From assembly GCF_018100905.1 (NCBI RefSeq), contig NZ_JAGJEG010000009.1:124001-188000 (forward strand): DNA of 64,000 bases, in the 5' to 3' direction. Positions 62,934 through 64,000 of this stretch are shown here, one piece after another; position 1 is the stretch's first letter, and the number at the start of each line of letters is the position of its first letter. The DNA comes from Pseudoalteromonas sp. MMG010. GTDB taxonomy: Bacteria > Pseudomonadota > Gammaproteobacteria > Enterobacterales > Alteromonadaceae. A model generated the notes under the pieces. The model was not told the DNA's origin. It saw only the letters and a program-made list of their open reading frames with translations, and did no database searches. The position numbers and the translations under genes are program-made.

Positions 62934-64000
62934 TTATGTTTTTAATTTTTGTAATTCAATATCTTGCTCAGCAACTAAAGTATTTAATGCTTTAGAGCTT
63001 CCTTGTGCTTGGCTCGATAATTGGGATAGCTGCCCTGCCGCATCTGAAATAATCGTTAAATTACGGTTAATCTCTTCGGTCACTAAACTTTGCTCTTCAG
63101 CTGCGGTTGCAATATGTGTTACCTGGTTCGTAATTTCAGCAACCTTAGTCACCACTTCATGTAAGCCATCAAATGCAGTAGCCGTTTCAACAACGACCGT
63201 TTGCGCCCTATCAACCCCTGTAGCAATAATACGCGAAGCGCTATCAACCTCGTTTACTAAACTATCAATTAAAGTACTGATATCATCCGTTGATGAACGA
63301 GTTTTAGAAGCAAGTGCACGCACTTCATCAGCAACAACGGCAAATCCACGACCATGCTCACCGGCTCTTGCTGCCTCAATGGCTGCATTTAACGCCAATA
63401 AATTAGTTTGCTCAGCAATCGTTCTTATAACATCAAGAATATGAGTAATATCATTACTGCGAGAGGCAACCTTTTCTACAGCTTCGTTAGCCTCTTGGAT
63501 ATCGCCAGACATTGTTTTAACATGCGTAATTGCTGAAGATAAACTTGATTCGCTACTGCGAACTAAGTTATTTATTTCATCGGCTTGTGCCGCTGATTGC
63601 TCCGAAGCTCTAGCAACCTCTAAAGCTGTAGCGCTCATTTCATTCATGGCTGTTACAACATTTTCAATTTCTTTAAATTGAGCTTGTACATTTTGTTGTG
63701 TTTCGATTGCAATGCTTTCGGTTATTTCACCTTGCTCACGCGTTTGCCCAGAAACCTCTTTTAATTGATAGATCAAAGCTCGCAGCTTTTCTAAAAACTG
63801 ATTAAACCCAGTTGCTAATCCAATTAACTCGCCATGTGTGTCAATATTAATTGTGTGCGTTAAGTCGCCTTCTAAATTGGCTAAATTGTCGACTCGTTGA
63901 GTAATTTGTAATAAAGGTGCGGTAATACTCTTAATCACCAGTTTCATAACAAAAAACGCAATAAGGGTAATTAAACATCCTGTGATTATCATTGCCCACT
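62934..64000 (-). CDS. Methyl-accepting chemotaxis protein, 5' end beyond the window
   Basis: The reading frame continues through the right edge (codons for W-A precede the first Met at 63992), so the N-terminal sensor is missing. The visible part starts in the second membrane segment ([15 protein letters not shown]), then HAMP (about 20-75) and a full signalling domain with [20 protein letters not shown]. It ends at TAA 62934-62936. It would be a transmembrane chemoreceptor; the ligand is not visible. Confidence 0.9.
   Translation of the reverse strand, partial: WAMIITGCLITLIAFFVMKLVIKSITAPLLQITQRVDNLANLEGDLTHTINIDTHGELIGLATGFNQFLEKLRALIYQLKEVSGQTREQGEITESIAIETQQNVQAQFKEIENVVTAMNEMSATALEVARASEQSAAQADEINNLVRSSESSLSSAITHVKTMSGDIQEANEAVEKVASRSNDITHILDVIRTIAEQTNLLALNAAIEAARAGEHGRGFAVVADEVRALASKTRSSTDDISTLIDSLVNEVDSASRIIATGVDRAQTVVVETATAFDGLHEVVTKVAEITNQVTHIATAAEEQSLVTEEINRNLTIISDAAGQLSQLSSQAQGSSKALNTLVAEQDIELQKLKT

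Noticed and set aside
1..64000. CRISPR array, rRNA, tRNA or prophage
   Set aside because: No regularly spaced direct repeats, no rRNA or tRNA-like cloverleaf and no phage structural genes were seen by eye.

Overview
The window looks like chromosome of a marine gammaproteobacterium of the Pseudoalteromonas/Alteromonadales type. The grounds are AT-rich DNA, large TonB-dependent receptors, several methyl-accepting chemotaxis proteins, a TPR-sulfotransferase behind a receptor, and a carbohydrate gene set aimed at brown algae. No rRNA, tRNA or CRISPR array was seen. Genus assignment is inference from protein style, not from a marker gene.

Layout. 1-7.8 kb: alginate-related island, with a PL6 lyase (cut by the left edge), a divergent GntR/FadR-type regulator, an EamA exporter, a dead chemoreceptor and an SDR reductase. 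Copies of a TTACCAAT-like half-site lie in three of its promoter regions. 8.2-12.3 kb: TonB receptor plus TPR-sulfotransferase. 12.4-22.2 kb: housekeeping and accessory genes (Rof-like, DUF6435, LysE, S9 peptidase with two degenerate copies of its 3' end, glycosyltransferase, ThrE-type exporter, sensor kinase, DoxX-like). 22.4-32.9 kb: a tightly packed eight-gene transcription unit (TonB receptor, VTT-oxidoreductase fusion, DUF547, YnjB/C/D-like ABC transporter, YnjF-like CDP-alcohol phosphotransferase, fatty-acid-hydroxylase family protein). This is the best candidate in the window for an undescribed system. 33.0-38.9 kb: laminarin-type unit (two LacI-family palindromes, GH16 lipoprotein with three C-terminal repeats, TonB receptor). 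39.3-42.5 kb: RIO kinase, cupin/GST pair and divergent TetR. 42.5-46.1 kb: decayed DNA with an IS30-type element carrying many lesions, a BdlA-like soluble chemoreceptor and a broken DosP-like PAS gene. 46.3-53.0 kb: CstA-type carrier, then a polyol (probably mannitol) operon of HAD phosphatase, NCS1 permease, mannitol-dehydrogenase-family enzyme and fructokinase. 53.4-64 kb: stress and small-gene region with periplasmic catalase plus ankyrin protein, lipoprotein, SGNH hydrolase, DsrE protein, a SoxR/flavodoxin pair with a readable SoxR promoter, zinc-ribbon rhomboid, DUF6795/DUF1294, AhpD-like/TetR pair with twin operators, and a chemoreceptor cut by the right edge.

How it fits together. Alginate (PL6 plus an SDR that could reduce the unsaturated monomer), laminarin (GH16 plus receptor) and mannitol (dehydrogenase plus fructokinase) are the three main brown-algal carbon stores, and all three are represented within 53 kb under separate local control. 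The substrate assignments are inferences from family and context; the domain calls are mostly firm.
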